Positions 20,006 through 30,900 of a stretch of DNA of 64,000 nucleotides are shown here, in pieces. Below the pieces are notes generated by a model, which did no database searches, was not told the origin of the DNA, and was given only the letters and a program-made list of their open reading frames with translations. The translations under genes were made by a program, and so were the position numbers. Origin of the DNA: Blasia pusilla (Eukaryota > Marchantiophyta > Marchantiopsida > Blasiales); assembly GCA_050084515.1 (NCBI GenBank), contig CM114273.1, positions 15,934,001 through 15,998,000 on the forward strand, given 5' to 3'. The first letter of the stretch is position 1. Every line of letters begins with the position of its first letter.

Positions 20006-23000
20006 TGAGTCAGATTTATCCAACTGAAATGTTGAATATATGTTTAGGTTGTAGACTATTATAACATTGATTGTTCTTGGAGATTGGGACATTAACCATA
20101 CTATTATGAAATATGAAGATAGCACAAGATTAATATTTAGTGAATTCATGGGACATGTCATAGATGATAAGATCATTGGAGGGTAAAACAAACTGGAGAT
20201 CAAAATTTCATTCCACACACCCCTTTGAGATTTATTTTGACTCAAGATTATCTTATGATTTTTGAAGATCTTAACCGGCATCATCTTGCTTTTGCTATGA
20301 TTCTTAACAAATTTCAAAGTCAACTCGACCAAATTTTGGAAAGATTTTCCAATGCTTGTATTTTCTCATAGCCAATCATACGAGACGCTGTCAAGATTAG
20401 ATACAAGATATTTTTTATATTATTTTTAAATTTTAAAAATATCCAAACCAAAATAAGAAACCAAACTTTTGAGAAAATATTTTTTTCCTTTACATATTTT
20501 TAAAATTTTAATAAATTAGTGTTTAAATATAATATATTTAAATTAAATTCCATAGAAATTTATTGATAGCAGGTGGAATGATATGTCCACTTCTTAGAAC
20601 CATTTCCATATAATTTTCACGGTCATTTCTTTTCCCTACTTTTTTCAGGATGGTAAAATTATTGAGATTTGTCATTTACATGCTCTCCTAAGAAATCCAT
20701 TCTCCCTCAAGTGTTTTTGGAAATGTTCTAGAGTGGGCATTAGTTATATGATTATGAAAGAAAATATAATTCACAAGGCACGTGATTCCAAAATGGCCTC
20801 GTGCTTTGAATATAATAGAAACAAAGTATGTTTGTCACAAAACTATCTTTTAAACAAATAATATAGCAATGCAATTGGATCGAATGAATTTAATGTCTCC
20901 TTTTCTTATCTTTCAAAAGTAAAATCACTCTCACAAGCATAAACTTTTGATGTTGTTCTTATCCACTTTGAGGTGACATATTCCCAAGGCAATGATCATG
21001 TGATTTTATGTGAAATGCCTTAAATCTTGATATCGAGCATGTTTCAATCTCATACTCTATACCAAAACAAGCTATACTTACCCACAATTAAGTTAACTCA
21101 ACCACAATTAAAAGATATGAGGATGAATCAACTCAAACTACTAGCTCACATTGTAAATTTGAACTTCAAATGAGAACACAAAACGAGTGTAATCGTGCCG
21201 TAGTAAGCCAGCTGAAATGGGATTACAATAAGAACATGAATTTATGAAAGTGGGATGATCATAAATTTTTTTATTCTTCTAGCTTGTCTTTCTTTCTTCA
21301 TTGGCACTTGTGTAGGGTTCCTACTCTATTTATTCAAAATTTTCCTTTGTCATGAACTCAATTCTTCCTTCATAAAATATACTTTCTACATACACACACT
21401 TTCTAATTGTTAAAATCACGTCATTTTAATATGTACGTATTTTAAAAGATAAAAAATGCACTATCTACACGATTAACACTTGATGGACTTCCAAGAGGAG
21501 TCTCCTCAAGGTGGCATGTATCCTTTCACGACATGTATGCAAGTACCATGTGTCCATTTAAGGAAACAAAATGATGAGGTGAGGGGGATACTTGTGAGAG
21601 AGAGTAAGAACATAGGAGGGAAGGTTGTCAAAAACTTTTAGGCCTTTTAGGAGAAGAGGCTAAATTTCTTTATTTTAAAAATTTATTAGTAAAAAATTAA
21701 AAAGAAATTTCTTGGAAAATTTCATGGGATAAATAATTCATACTCATTTTATAATTCCTTTAAAATATAAAATGTAAAACCTTGACCATACTTAGATTAA
21801 GAAAATTCCATTCCAAAAGAAAAAATCTCAGATTAAAAAGATATTCACCGGATGAAGAAGGTGACGTGGTGTTTCCACAATTTATTGTGATTTTTTATAT
21901 GTTTTTAAAAGTTTTATTTTATTTTACAATGTTATTTTCCGTATTTTTAAAAGTTACGTTAAAAAAGTGTATGGCACGCAATTCAACGAGGTAGTCTAAG
22001 AACGGAAAGCATGGCAAAATATTCAAAGAACGCCGGTGACGTGGGCAAGACAGGCTTGCAGGGACAGCAAAGGTGAAACAAATCGTTGTACACTTGTGCA
22101 TCCTGGATACATTAGACTTTGACTCGGGACTCCGCTGCTCCGCGTGTAAGAAATGACAGACTATACATTCGCAGGAAAGAATCACGGAGTTGACTTATTT
22201 CAGTTTAGTGAGTCTACTTCCATTCATTCCACGGTGAGACTTCAATGAGGGAGTGCAGCCAGTGCAGGCAGCGCTGTACGCAGTCTGGTTGCGGTCAATT
22301 AAAACCGACGAGTGAGAGCAAACCGACGGAGCTACGCCAGTTGGTGTATCGGACAAAAAGGGCAGCGGATATATCGTAGATCGCGTTTTTCTCGTGCAAG
22401 ACATGGAATACGTATGCAACACAATCACACAGTCTTTTGGTGCAACGTTATACAGTCCCCTGAAAACACGAACACTGGAGGGAGCTATCGAAGGCCAACG
22501 GAGAACGAACGTTTAAAATCAATAATATATAGAAAATAGGATGGGAAATCCATCAGATACAAATGAGGGGGCATACAGAAAAAAAAAACCAAAATCGGCC
22601 CCATGAGAAAGAAGGGGTCTTCCCCCTTTTTACCATGCAAGTTTGTGGTCTACTTCCGTCCGGGGTGACCTTAAGAACGACGGCGGCCAATGCGTAGCCC
22701 TAATTATGGGCGACAGAAAGGTATCAACGAGACGAGTTGTCAACGCGATCTCGAGGATCTAGTAGTATTAGGACTAGTTATCATGCCCGTGTTTAAGCAC
22801 TTTTTTTTTAAAAATAAAAATTTTAATATAATATTTCATTTTAAAATTTCATAAGAATAGTAAAATTTTAAAATTATTATTCTTAATGAATTTTTTTAAT
22901 ATTTAAATTTATTAAATAATTTCATTTTCCACAAAAGTTTAAATAATAATAATCTTTTCTCGTCCATTCTTTCCACCAAAATAAAGTTTACTAATTAAAT

Positions 23001-23552
23001 TAGTAGTTAGTTATAATTAATAAATTAAATTCATTTTTTTTTAAAAACATCAATTGTTAATTAATTTCATTATTTTTTAAAATACTAATATTTTAATATA
23101 ATTTTTATAGAATATTTTATTAAATCTTAAAAGAGTAATCCTTCTAAATAATTCCACTCCTAGATCAAAATTTAAATGATACTCCACTCTTTAAATTAAT
23201 TTCATTCTTCCATAAAATTTAAACAATATCTACTTTTCCATAAGGTTCATTTCTTTTCACATAAAATGTGAATTAGTGGGAAATTTTGTTATTTAAAATT
23301 TTTTTAAATTTTTTCTAGTTTTATTATTTTCTAATTATACACCTGACATCAATTTTTATAATATAGATTAATTTTATTATTAAAAATATTTTATTAAAAA
23401 TATTATCCTTTCACTCAAATTCATTTTCTTTATCCATCGAAGGTCGCGAATTACGATATAGATTACTTTCCACTTGTCTTTCCCATGTTTTTTTTTTCCG
23501 TAGACGAAGTAAGGTTTTGGTGATTTTGGGGATCTAAATTTTTTCCTTAATT
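20006..23552. other. AT-rich DNA without recognisable genes
   Basis: Long runs of A and T dominate (especially 20400-20560 and 22800-23400). A 142-aa minus-strand open frame (19904-20332) overlaps the LTR unit and has no recognisable features. The more GC-rich island at 22000-22760 contains only short frames. No element ends were recognised. Confidence 0.5.
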
Positions 23553-23593
23553 GAGAAAGGAGGATGGGAAGGGTCTTCCCATCCTCCTTTCTC
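23553..23593. repeat. perfect 19-bp-arm hairpin
   Basis: Arms 23553-23571 (GAGAAAGGAGGATGGGAAG) and 23575-23593 are exact reverse complements with loop GGT. One arm is all purine apart from a single T, so the other is pyrimidine-rich. No T-run or gene context suggests a function. Confidence 0.85.
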
Positions 23594-25417
23594 TGAAAAT
23601 GTATTTACTTTTAAGAATTTTGTTAAAATGAAACGGGGAAATCGCGTTCAAACTTGGAAATGGAACCCTTCTTGAAGGTGCACGGTAAAAGTGGGGATTG
23701 AGTTAAAACTGGCAAACTGAAGGGCGTTCCCGAGTCCAATGTCCGGGGAGAACCGGGGTTACGTGTTGAGCTGGCCAGAAGAATTTGAGAATTTTCAGTT
23801 CAGTTTGTCACTTACCGGCCAAAAACCAAGGGTTCAGGGAGGATGTCCTTTGTATTCGTATCTGTTTAGCCGGATGGAATAACGAAATCTTCAAAAATTA
23901 CCGCTCGGTTTTGTAAAGACCGGAAATGTACCGATTGGCCCGGGAAAAAAACTCCTCGGGCCCTGCCCGAGTCCCGTTCCCAGTAGTACACTTAGTGGAC
24001 ATCCTACGGTGTCATAAAATGGAGCAGAAGGACAGGCACGAACTTTTCCGTTACACTAACACTGATTGGGCACACCTTCCTTCATTCATTCTCCGGTAGT
24101 TCGGAGACTCCCTCCTTCCCATGACTGTCTTTCTTGGGAGAGGTTTGAGACAAATCTTGAACTTTTCATCGTAACTAGCAAGAAACTTTTTATGGTTTCA
24201 TACTGTTTATTGTAGCTATTCACAGGCAAAGAGTTACTGTCATTTTAATGTAGGTCCTTTCTGTCTAATTTTTGCCACATACTTAGCACCTCATAAATTA
24301 ATTCAATATTTGTGTGGATGAAAAAAAAAATTTTAATATTTGTGTGTGGATGAACAAAATTCACATGTAAGCCAAGACGTAAAATAGTTTCGACGCCTCA
24401 CTTCTTATAAAACTTTTTTTAATCCTCCTATGTATAGTAACCCCATGTTTACTAGTATAGATGAACCAAAGCAGGGAAGAGACAACGCACAAACAAGCCA
24501 CGGCATAGATTCGCGCACTCCACATAACTTTGGAATGAAAGTGGAGCCCAAATATAAAATCCTCATAAACCTTGATCTATGGCCACGCCCCCGCCAGTCC
24601 GATGGGAACGATCGTATAGCAGTTTCCATTGTCGCTCATATTTCGTATGAGGGATGTGGAGCTGGAAGTTCGCGCCAGTGAATGGTGCACTCAACTAGAT
24701 CCTACAGGTCGATTCTGTCACTGTAACCCGTTACCCCTAATGGAAACTTGGAAAGGACTCAGCGACTCAGGAAAGACGCGCTATTGACAGGAATCCCCAC
24801 GAACTGGCAAGAAATCCTGGCTGCTTTCTGGCGATGATGGCGATATAACATGATGCACTGTAATGGCTGTAATGAAGTGCCATCATTACAGTGCATGGCC
24901 TTTGAGGTCACGATTCTAGGCCCAAGGTCTTTCCTTCCCCAGTGCTCCCTATCTTCCCCGTTCGGTGGATTTGCTGCCAGATAATGAACTTGTATCATTC
25001 TTTAGGTCCCAGACTCCCAGTGTTGGACTTGGACTACCTGGTTTTGCCAACTCCGTCGGTCATCCACTCCCCGCCGTCCCGTGCTGCTTTGTTCCATTCC
25101 TTTGCTCGTGAATGCTTTTTGCGTTATCCAATGTGGTCTGCCACGTCAAGATATAACTATCGTGGCGGCCCCATGGGATATGTTTGCTGAATCAGATGCA
25201 ATGCAGCTAGAACAGGAATGCCCAACATTTGATGCTATCTGTGTTTGATTGGAGCTGTACCGTAGATTGGTTTCATGTATATACGAATAAGATTTTATAA
25301 TGTAATTCTTGCCTTTACATAAAGAAGGGGCCGCTTTGGTACTATAGCAATATGTAGGGAGAAAACCAGAGCCTTATACTCGTTTATGGAGGCAACTCAC
25401 TCCAGGAGGGCATGTTG
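23594..25417. other. mixed-composition DNA, no recognisable gene
   Basis: Base composition rises to more balanced values between 23600 and 25250, which differs from the AT-rich neighbour, but no protein domain was recognised in any frame. Overlapping frames on both strands (24405-24681) do not support each other. One hairpin is listed separately. Confidence 0.45.
24853..24896. repeat. 13-bp-arm hairpin with 18-base loop
   Basis: ATGCACTGTAATG (24853-24865) pairs perfectly with CATTACAGTGCAT (24884-24896). The loop contains a further CTGTAATG, so alternative pairing is possible. Confidence 0.75.
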
Positions 25418-25495
25418 AAAGGCTCGGGGTCCTCCATAGTTAAGTTGGTAAGGAGGTGTTAAGGATTCGAATCCCCACTTGTGGCACTCATAAAC
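25418..25495 (+). repeat. tRNA-like sequence, possibly a SINE head
   Basis: TAGTTAAGTTGG (25438-25449) fits the A box of a Pol III promoter, and GGATTCGAATCC (25463-25474) fits the B box. The spacing is shorter than in a normal tRNA and the anticodon arm cannot be folded, so it is not an intact tRNA. No SINE tail was seen. Confidence 0.35.
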
Positions 25496-25499
25496 ATCT

Positions 25500-26680
25500 T
25501 GGTGGTCAAGCAATTGTTGAATATGGCTGTAAATGGCATAATCTGATTAAAAATTCATACTACATTTGTTTCTTGACAATCTAATAGGTGAGCTCGTCAA
25601 GAGGTACAAAAAGTTTTTCAGCTTTCCAAAATCGTTGCGGCAAGGATGGGGTTTGCAACCTCTTCCAACCAATTGGATTCTTTAGGAAATACTTTATTGC
25701 TATGTTCTTTCACATTAGCTTTAGCCATGCACATAATGTTGGGACGAATTGTAGGCAATATCATACGAACTCATGTAGGTCTAACCACATTGAAATGGAA
25801 TAATGAATGGTCAATTCAATCAAATCAAAATGAATCATACATCAACAAGTAACTGAAAAAAATGAGATCTTGAATGATATTAAATGTCAATTGTCCACTA
25901 AGTGTTGTAATGCAAGAGATACAATAAGAAGAATCTGCTATTATTCCTTGATCATATTGCTTGTATCACTAATGAATCAACTGACAAGTGCCAAATATTA
26001 AGATCGATACAATACTCGGTAAAAGTGTGTTTATGTCTCATAACATATGTTCCAAGCGTAAGACGCAGGTGTACATGAAACTACAACTAAACTTCCTAAT
26101 ACTTCTTACCGTCTATCTGTACCTACAATTTAGCTATTGCATTAGAGAGGAATTTACTAATATCTTTCTGGTAGGTAACAACTAAAAAAATTGCATGGAT
26201 GCCTTTCTCAAAGCGAGAAATCTTCCGTTGACAATATTGAATCCATCAAAAACCCTTCATTATATTCATATGTGTCAATTCAAGATCCAGCTTCCAGCTC
26301 TTTGTCTCTTGCTTGATAGAGCTTCCTATTGCTTGAGGTGTGGTATACGTAGGTTCCGCAATGCGCTCCCTTGGATCACCATTCGATTCATTGAGTGGCG
26401 CATTGGATGTAGCAAACATTGCACAAATGCGCAAGTGGTGCATGAAGGATACGATCCATGAGAAAAATCATAGTATCACACAAAAATAGAAGAAATAATA
26501 GAGAGCACATAGCAAATGAGTCAAACTGGGCTATAACTCTGGTTGTATAGCATCCATATGAGTGGATTGACCGTATGTTGGGAAGATCGGTGTTGTGTGG
26601 TGTATAGATGTGACAAAAAATATGGATTGTGTAGCGATGTGTATGTAGACGACAAAGGTTGTAACTATATCTCAAGTCAA
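25500..26680. other. no recognisable gene
   Basis: Short frames on both strands (25588-25852, 25988-26185, 26195-26461, 26246-26443) show no known domain. The next supported feature is the integrase scrap that begins, on the minus strand, at 26900. Confidence 0.45.
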
Positions 26681-26682
26681 AA

Positions 26683-26900
26683 TGAAAACTCACATCTTTG
26701 AAAATCAATCTACCACTACTATGATAGAATTAATACCTTTTGACTCTAGTAATCCCACGATGAAATCCATAACAACACTTTCCCATAGTCCACATCGAAT
26801 CAGCAAAGGTTGAAGAAGCCTTGGCGTCTTGTCGTAGTCCGTTTGGTTCTTTTGACAAACCAAACATGATTGGAAATGCTTTAGGGTATCCTTGCCTTAA
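26683..26900 (-). pseudogene. gypsy integrase fragment
   Basis: On the minus strand the sequence reads FQSCLVCQKNQTDYDKTPR (the C-x2-C half of the integrase zinc-binding domain). It is followed by WESVVMDFIVGLLESKG with the first catalytic Asp, and IIVVVD. This is the Ty3/gypsy integrase core start. A TGA follows VVVD and further stops appear. No other part of this copy was found. It ends near an inverted gypsy-B LTR. Confidence 0.75.
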
Positions 26901-26997
26901 GATGGCCAATAGGAATATTTCTTAAAAATCTCAAAGGTTGCTACCTATCCCACCCAAGGTGCATCATCATAAACCTTGGTCCTTGAACTCTAAGGAA

Positions 26998-27446
26998 TGT
27001 TGTCAAGTTGAAAGTCTTTCTTTAAATAAGGGCGGACCTTCTGGCTACGGCAATCGTTGATGCAAGAACTTGTCTCTCAAGTTTCTCCTCTTGGGTATAG
27101 AATCACGATGTACACTCTCTATTTTCTAACGATAGGGATCATAAATATTTGTGTCGACTTTCAAGGCAATCACTTCTTTGTAGCACCTAATCCCAAAATT
27201 TCTAAGTATGAAATCTTTATAAACTACTTTACGTTCGTACATTGGGAAAATGGCATAAATGGTATTGAACCATACTCAAGGAGGCCTCTTTACATCCATC
27301 AGTTGCTAAATGAGGATGTATAACGTATAATCGCAAATCTCCCATGTATATGAAAATTGGAGATTGCATAACTTCATTCATAAATGTGTCTCCGGAATGA
27401 TAGACTAGAGAGCGAATAAACCAATGCTTATCTACAAAGAGGACCT
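26998..27446 (-). repeat. gypsy-B LTR, inverted partial copy
   Basis: The reverse complement matches 5118-5566 of gypsy-B LTR copy 1, for example GGTCCGCCCTTA, the block around AAAGAAGTGATC, and CCTATCTACGAAGAGAACC. Its LTR end lies at 26998 (TGTTGTCAAG on the plus strand). At 27446 it is cut by the start of a plus-strand gypsy-A LTR, and no continuation was recognised on the far side. Confidence 0.75.
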
Positions 27447-28087
27447 TGTCACATGTTGAGGCCATGGATAATTTGAGAAAGCAGGTTTTCCCTTCGTTTT
27501 GACTCATTTGAAGCCATATTGATAAACTTACTATTTTTGGTAAGTTACCATTTTGAGCATAGTTGATTTTTTTACTTTGGGAAGTGGCCCTTGACTTCCT
27601 ACAACACGTCAAGAGTGAAGGAGGTGACCTAGGAGCATAGGTTACTATGGAGAGAGCTTGGGAGAGGCAAGGGGTTATACATCAAGGAGATCGAGAGAGC
27701 TTGAGGGCTCACTCTCTCTTTGTTGAATCTCTTGGCATGAGGTGATGGAGCAATGGATGAGCTCGTTGGTTCCTCACTGTTTGTTGCATGTTGGGGGCCG
27801 TGTTCCTAGGTTAGCGGCTGATGGGAGTGCTCACCGGAGCAAGAGCTTTTGTTGGTGTTATTTTCTTCTTATTGATTTTTCGTATAAGAGAGTGGTGCGT
27901 GGAAGCGCTGCCCAATTTTTATGACAAATAGAGTAAGGGGGCAGGTTGCTCCATTTCGATGCTCTGGAGAGCACCATGTAGCCCTTTTGTTTGTAATTTG
28001 ACACGTTTGAGATTTTCTTTGGGAGAAGCTAGTGGGGAAGCGCTACCAAAATTTGTCTAGGAGTGAAGAATGAAGGGTTGCACGACA
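27447..28087 (+). repeat. gypsy-A 5' LTR
   Basis: It is homologous, in reverse orientation, to 57560-58441. Shared blocks include GGGAGTGCTCACCGGAGCAA, GAAGCGCTGCCCAATTTTT and the U3 block 'gagagagcttgggagagg'. It begins TGTC and ends GACA. The internal region starts ATCCCACTCAGTTTTTGGTG, equivalent to GTCCCCGTCAATTTTTACTG in the other copy. Confidence 0.85.
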
Positions 28088-29220
28088 ATCCCACTCAGTT
28101 TTTGGTGGATAATTGAATGGAGAAACCAATTCAACGATGCTATAAATTGGAAAGTTGTACACGTTGTTGAAGAAAAGATGCACAATTTTCAGATGGGAGC
28201 ACAAAGTTGTGGTCGATCTTGCAAGTTGCTATGACCACCATTCTAATTTCAAAAATTTTTAGGATAGAAATCGCCTAAACCCTAAACTGGCCGTTGCCGT
28301 CATTGTCATCGCCATCATCGTCCTCCATCGTCTACGGTTCTGGCCATTTTCCATTGCCATCGCCGTTCCATCCCGACATCGTTCAAGGCCGCGTTTGGCC
28401 GCCGCCACTAGACTTGGTTGAGTCCTTTCGTGCCGCAACCACTTGCGCCCTCCCTCGACTCCGACAAGATGACCTTTTGATTCATGGGGTCGAACTTTTC
28501 ATCTTTCTTTGCTATGCTTTATGAGTTGTAGCTGCTCAACGATGATCAAGTACCGTGATGTGACGCCCGTAGCTGCAACGCGTCTCCGATTGCTGCGCCA
28601 AGCCGCTCATGGCCACACCGCACCGTCTCGATTGGGGAGCTGCACCATCACTAGGGAGTAGAGCGTGTGCTGTTGATAGAGGAGGGTATGCTTTGGAGTG
28701 CCGCATCCCATCAACGAGTGTTTTGCCTTGTAGCCGTTCTATGTTGCAGTGCCGCACGGTACCGTTGTACCCGCGCCGCACAACGAGGAGGTTTGAGAAT
28801 CATTAGGACCAAGGGAGTATGACTTGCTGATTGGAGGAGTTTGGCTTCACGACCAAGTTGGGATTGTGGATTTGCAATTATTAAGGAGTGACACTTATAT
28901 TTGTTCAAGTTACCCTTTCTAGTCTTTTGCCCTACAAGTGTGAAGGAATTCCGAATATTGGGTAGGTATTTGGGGATATTGGGTTTCATGCAGATGTTGA
29001 GAGGATTGTTGATGTATGGGATTAGGGGACTTAGGCGTGTGTCCACAATTGAGGGTATAATATATCGATGAGATGATGGACCAATGATTTTCCGCACCAT
29101 GCAGCTTGTTGTCGTAGACTATACATCTGAGTGAGAGGGAGTGTAGGTTGAGTGTTGCATGTTTGGTCTAAGAAATTGAGGAATTACTCGCGAGTTTAAG
29201 AGTAATCGTGTGAGAGAGGC

Positions 29221-30900
29221 ATGAGGTTCATCATGGCGTCCTTTCAGGACTTTGAGAGGCAAGGTGGTGGATCTGAGAGTAGCTCTTGGGGATTCGTGCG
29301 GAGTGGCGCGAGGTTTGGAGGATCTCCACATGAGGGACCACGTCAACCTCCTTCAGTGTCATCCTCACAAAATGGGGAGGGTGTAGAGGAGTTTATGATT
29401 GATCCACCATACCCTAATACTTGGGCGTATGAGATGGACGATTGGGGTAGAGGACCACGTAGGTTTTTGGGAGCGGTAGGTACGATAGATTTACACGACT
29501 TCATTGCGAAGTTTAGAATTTGGTGTGATTCACATCAGGCTAGGAACTCTAGAGAGTTCAACCCGTTCACAACATGGAATGGCATATTCCAACACTTAGA
29601 GGGGGCACCCATGGAAGATTATCGTGAGTTCTTCTAGAGATATGCCCATGAGATTGAGACTTGGAGACTCTACTATAACCCACACTATGTCATGGACTAA
29701 GCCACATCCAGACAAGGAGGAGGAGCTAGGAGAGGCTACTTCCTCTTCCACCGATGAGGTGTTAGGAGGGGTGAGTCAAAATTGGGCAATTGCATCACCC
29801 AGTCAGGTCTGTCCTAGGTTCAACCTCGTGGTTGAGTTCTTTGCGGAGTTGCGGAGGAACTATTAGAGGGTACGGACTGAGAAGTTGCGGAGCATCCAGG
29901 ACTTCCATAGGCGCACATGACGTGGCATATGAGAGAGTTTGCGGGAGGCATTTACTTGCCTAAGTTGATTAATCAGTGTCACTCAAAGGGTGATGGAGAC
30001 TCAAGTTGTCAAAGCATGGTATGCAATGTTTGAACGAGACCTAAGGAGACGGGTAAGGGATGCAATACTATTATGTGCACCTCATCTATATTGAGAGATG
30101 TTTTTGAGATGATGGAGTGTATTGAGCACAACATGGCTGAGGAGAGCCTAGCATCCATGGGTCACATGCAAGAGCAATCACGATTGCCTGCACCACCAAT
30201 GCAAGAACGTGGATTCAGAGAGAGAATTGTGGCACCATCAACTCACAGAGGTTTTCGTGAGCATATGCCACAGGGACCTATGGGATTGTGTACAACACAA
30301 CAACAAAAACAACAACAATTGCATGGTATTATGTTTTGGGCATGTGGTGGAGCCCATCATTAGTGGGATTGCACCGTCACGATAGTGAACGCCTGCCTCA
30401 GCCCGCCTAAAGGAGGAGATGGGTATGCACCATGAGTATCCTAGTGTCATCATTATCAGAGGTATGGTCATATGTGCGTTAGGGTTTTCAGCCTATATCC
30501 TGAGTTACGCCCAGACCGAGGGCCAGAGAGGGCACCTTAGCGAGTTGCCGATCTGGGTGGGCCTAGAGGTCGTGAACCACATGGTCCTGTTGGGAGACGA
30601 GGAGTTTGATTTGCCGAAGGGGTTGGTGGCCATGCCTCTCGAGGAGGTAGTGGCCCGCCTCCTTGACGTGTCAAGGGAGATGCGGCACGTGGGGCTAGGA
30701 TGGCTATTCAGATACAAAAATTGCAGCAACAGATTTCCGCTATGGCATTGAGGTTACCTAATACCGGATCAATATCATCATCATATGGAGCAGGCAGAGA
30801 CATAAAGGATCCTAGTTGGATGTGTGGGATTGCACGAATGGAGGGAGCCAATTTTTGTCACTTGTGGAGCAACTGGAGACTTGGATCCGTAGATAAGGGA
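29221..30900 (+). pseudogene. gypsy-A gag (capsid and zinc knuckle), decayed
   Basis: The capsid part starts MASFQDFERQ (29233) and runs open to a stop at 29635: WAYEMDDWGRGPRRFLG, then EFNPFTTWNGIFQHLEGAP. It is closely parallel to the minus-strand copy (55869-56324). After frameshifts, KAWYAMFERDLRRRVRDAIL (about 30013-30070) matches the copy at 55.45-55.66 kb. The zinc-knuckle segment (30327-30375) reads FWACGGAHH and then a stop where the other copy has CWSCGGAHHQRDC, so its first Cys is lost. A second knuckle-like YGHMC follows near 30460. The copy is inactive. Confidence 0.8.

Noticed and set aside
19904-20332. 142-aa minus-strand open frame
   Set aside because: Overlaps an LTR-like unit on the other strand and AT-rich DNA, with no recognisable domain or splice context.
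24405-25190. Host gene in the more GC-rich island
   Set aside because: Open frames are short, on both strands, and none shows a domain or plausible exon chain.
25438-25474. Functional tRNA gene
   Set aside because: A and B boxes are too close and no anticodon stem or acceptor pairing can be formed.
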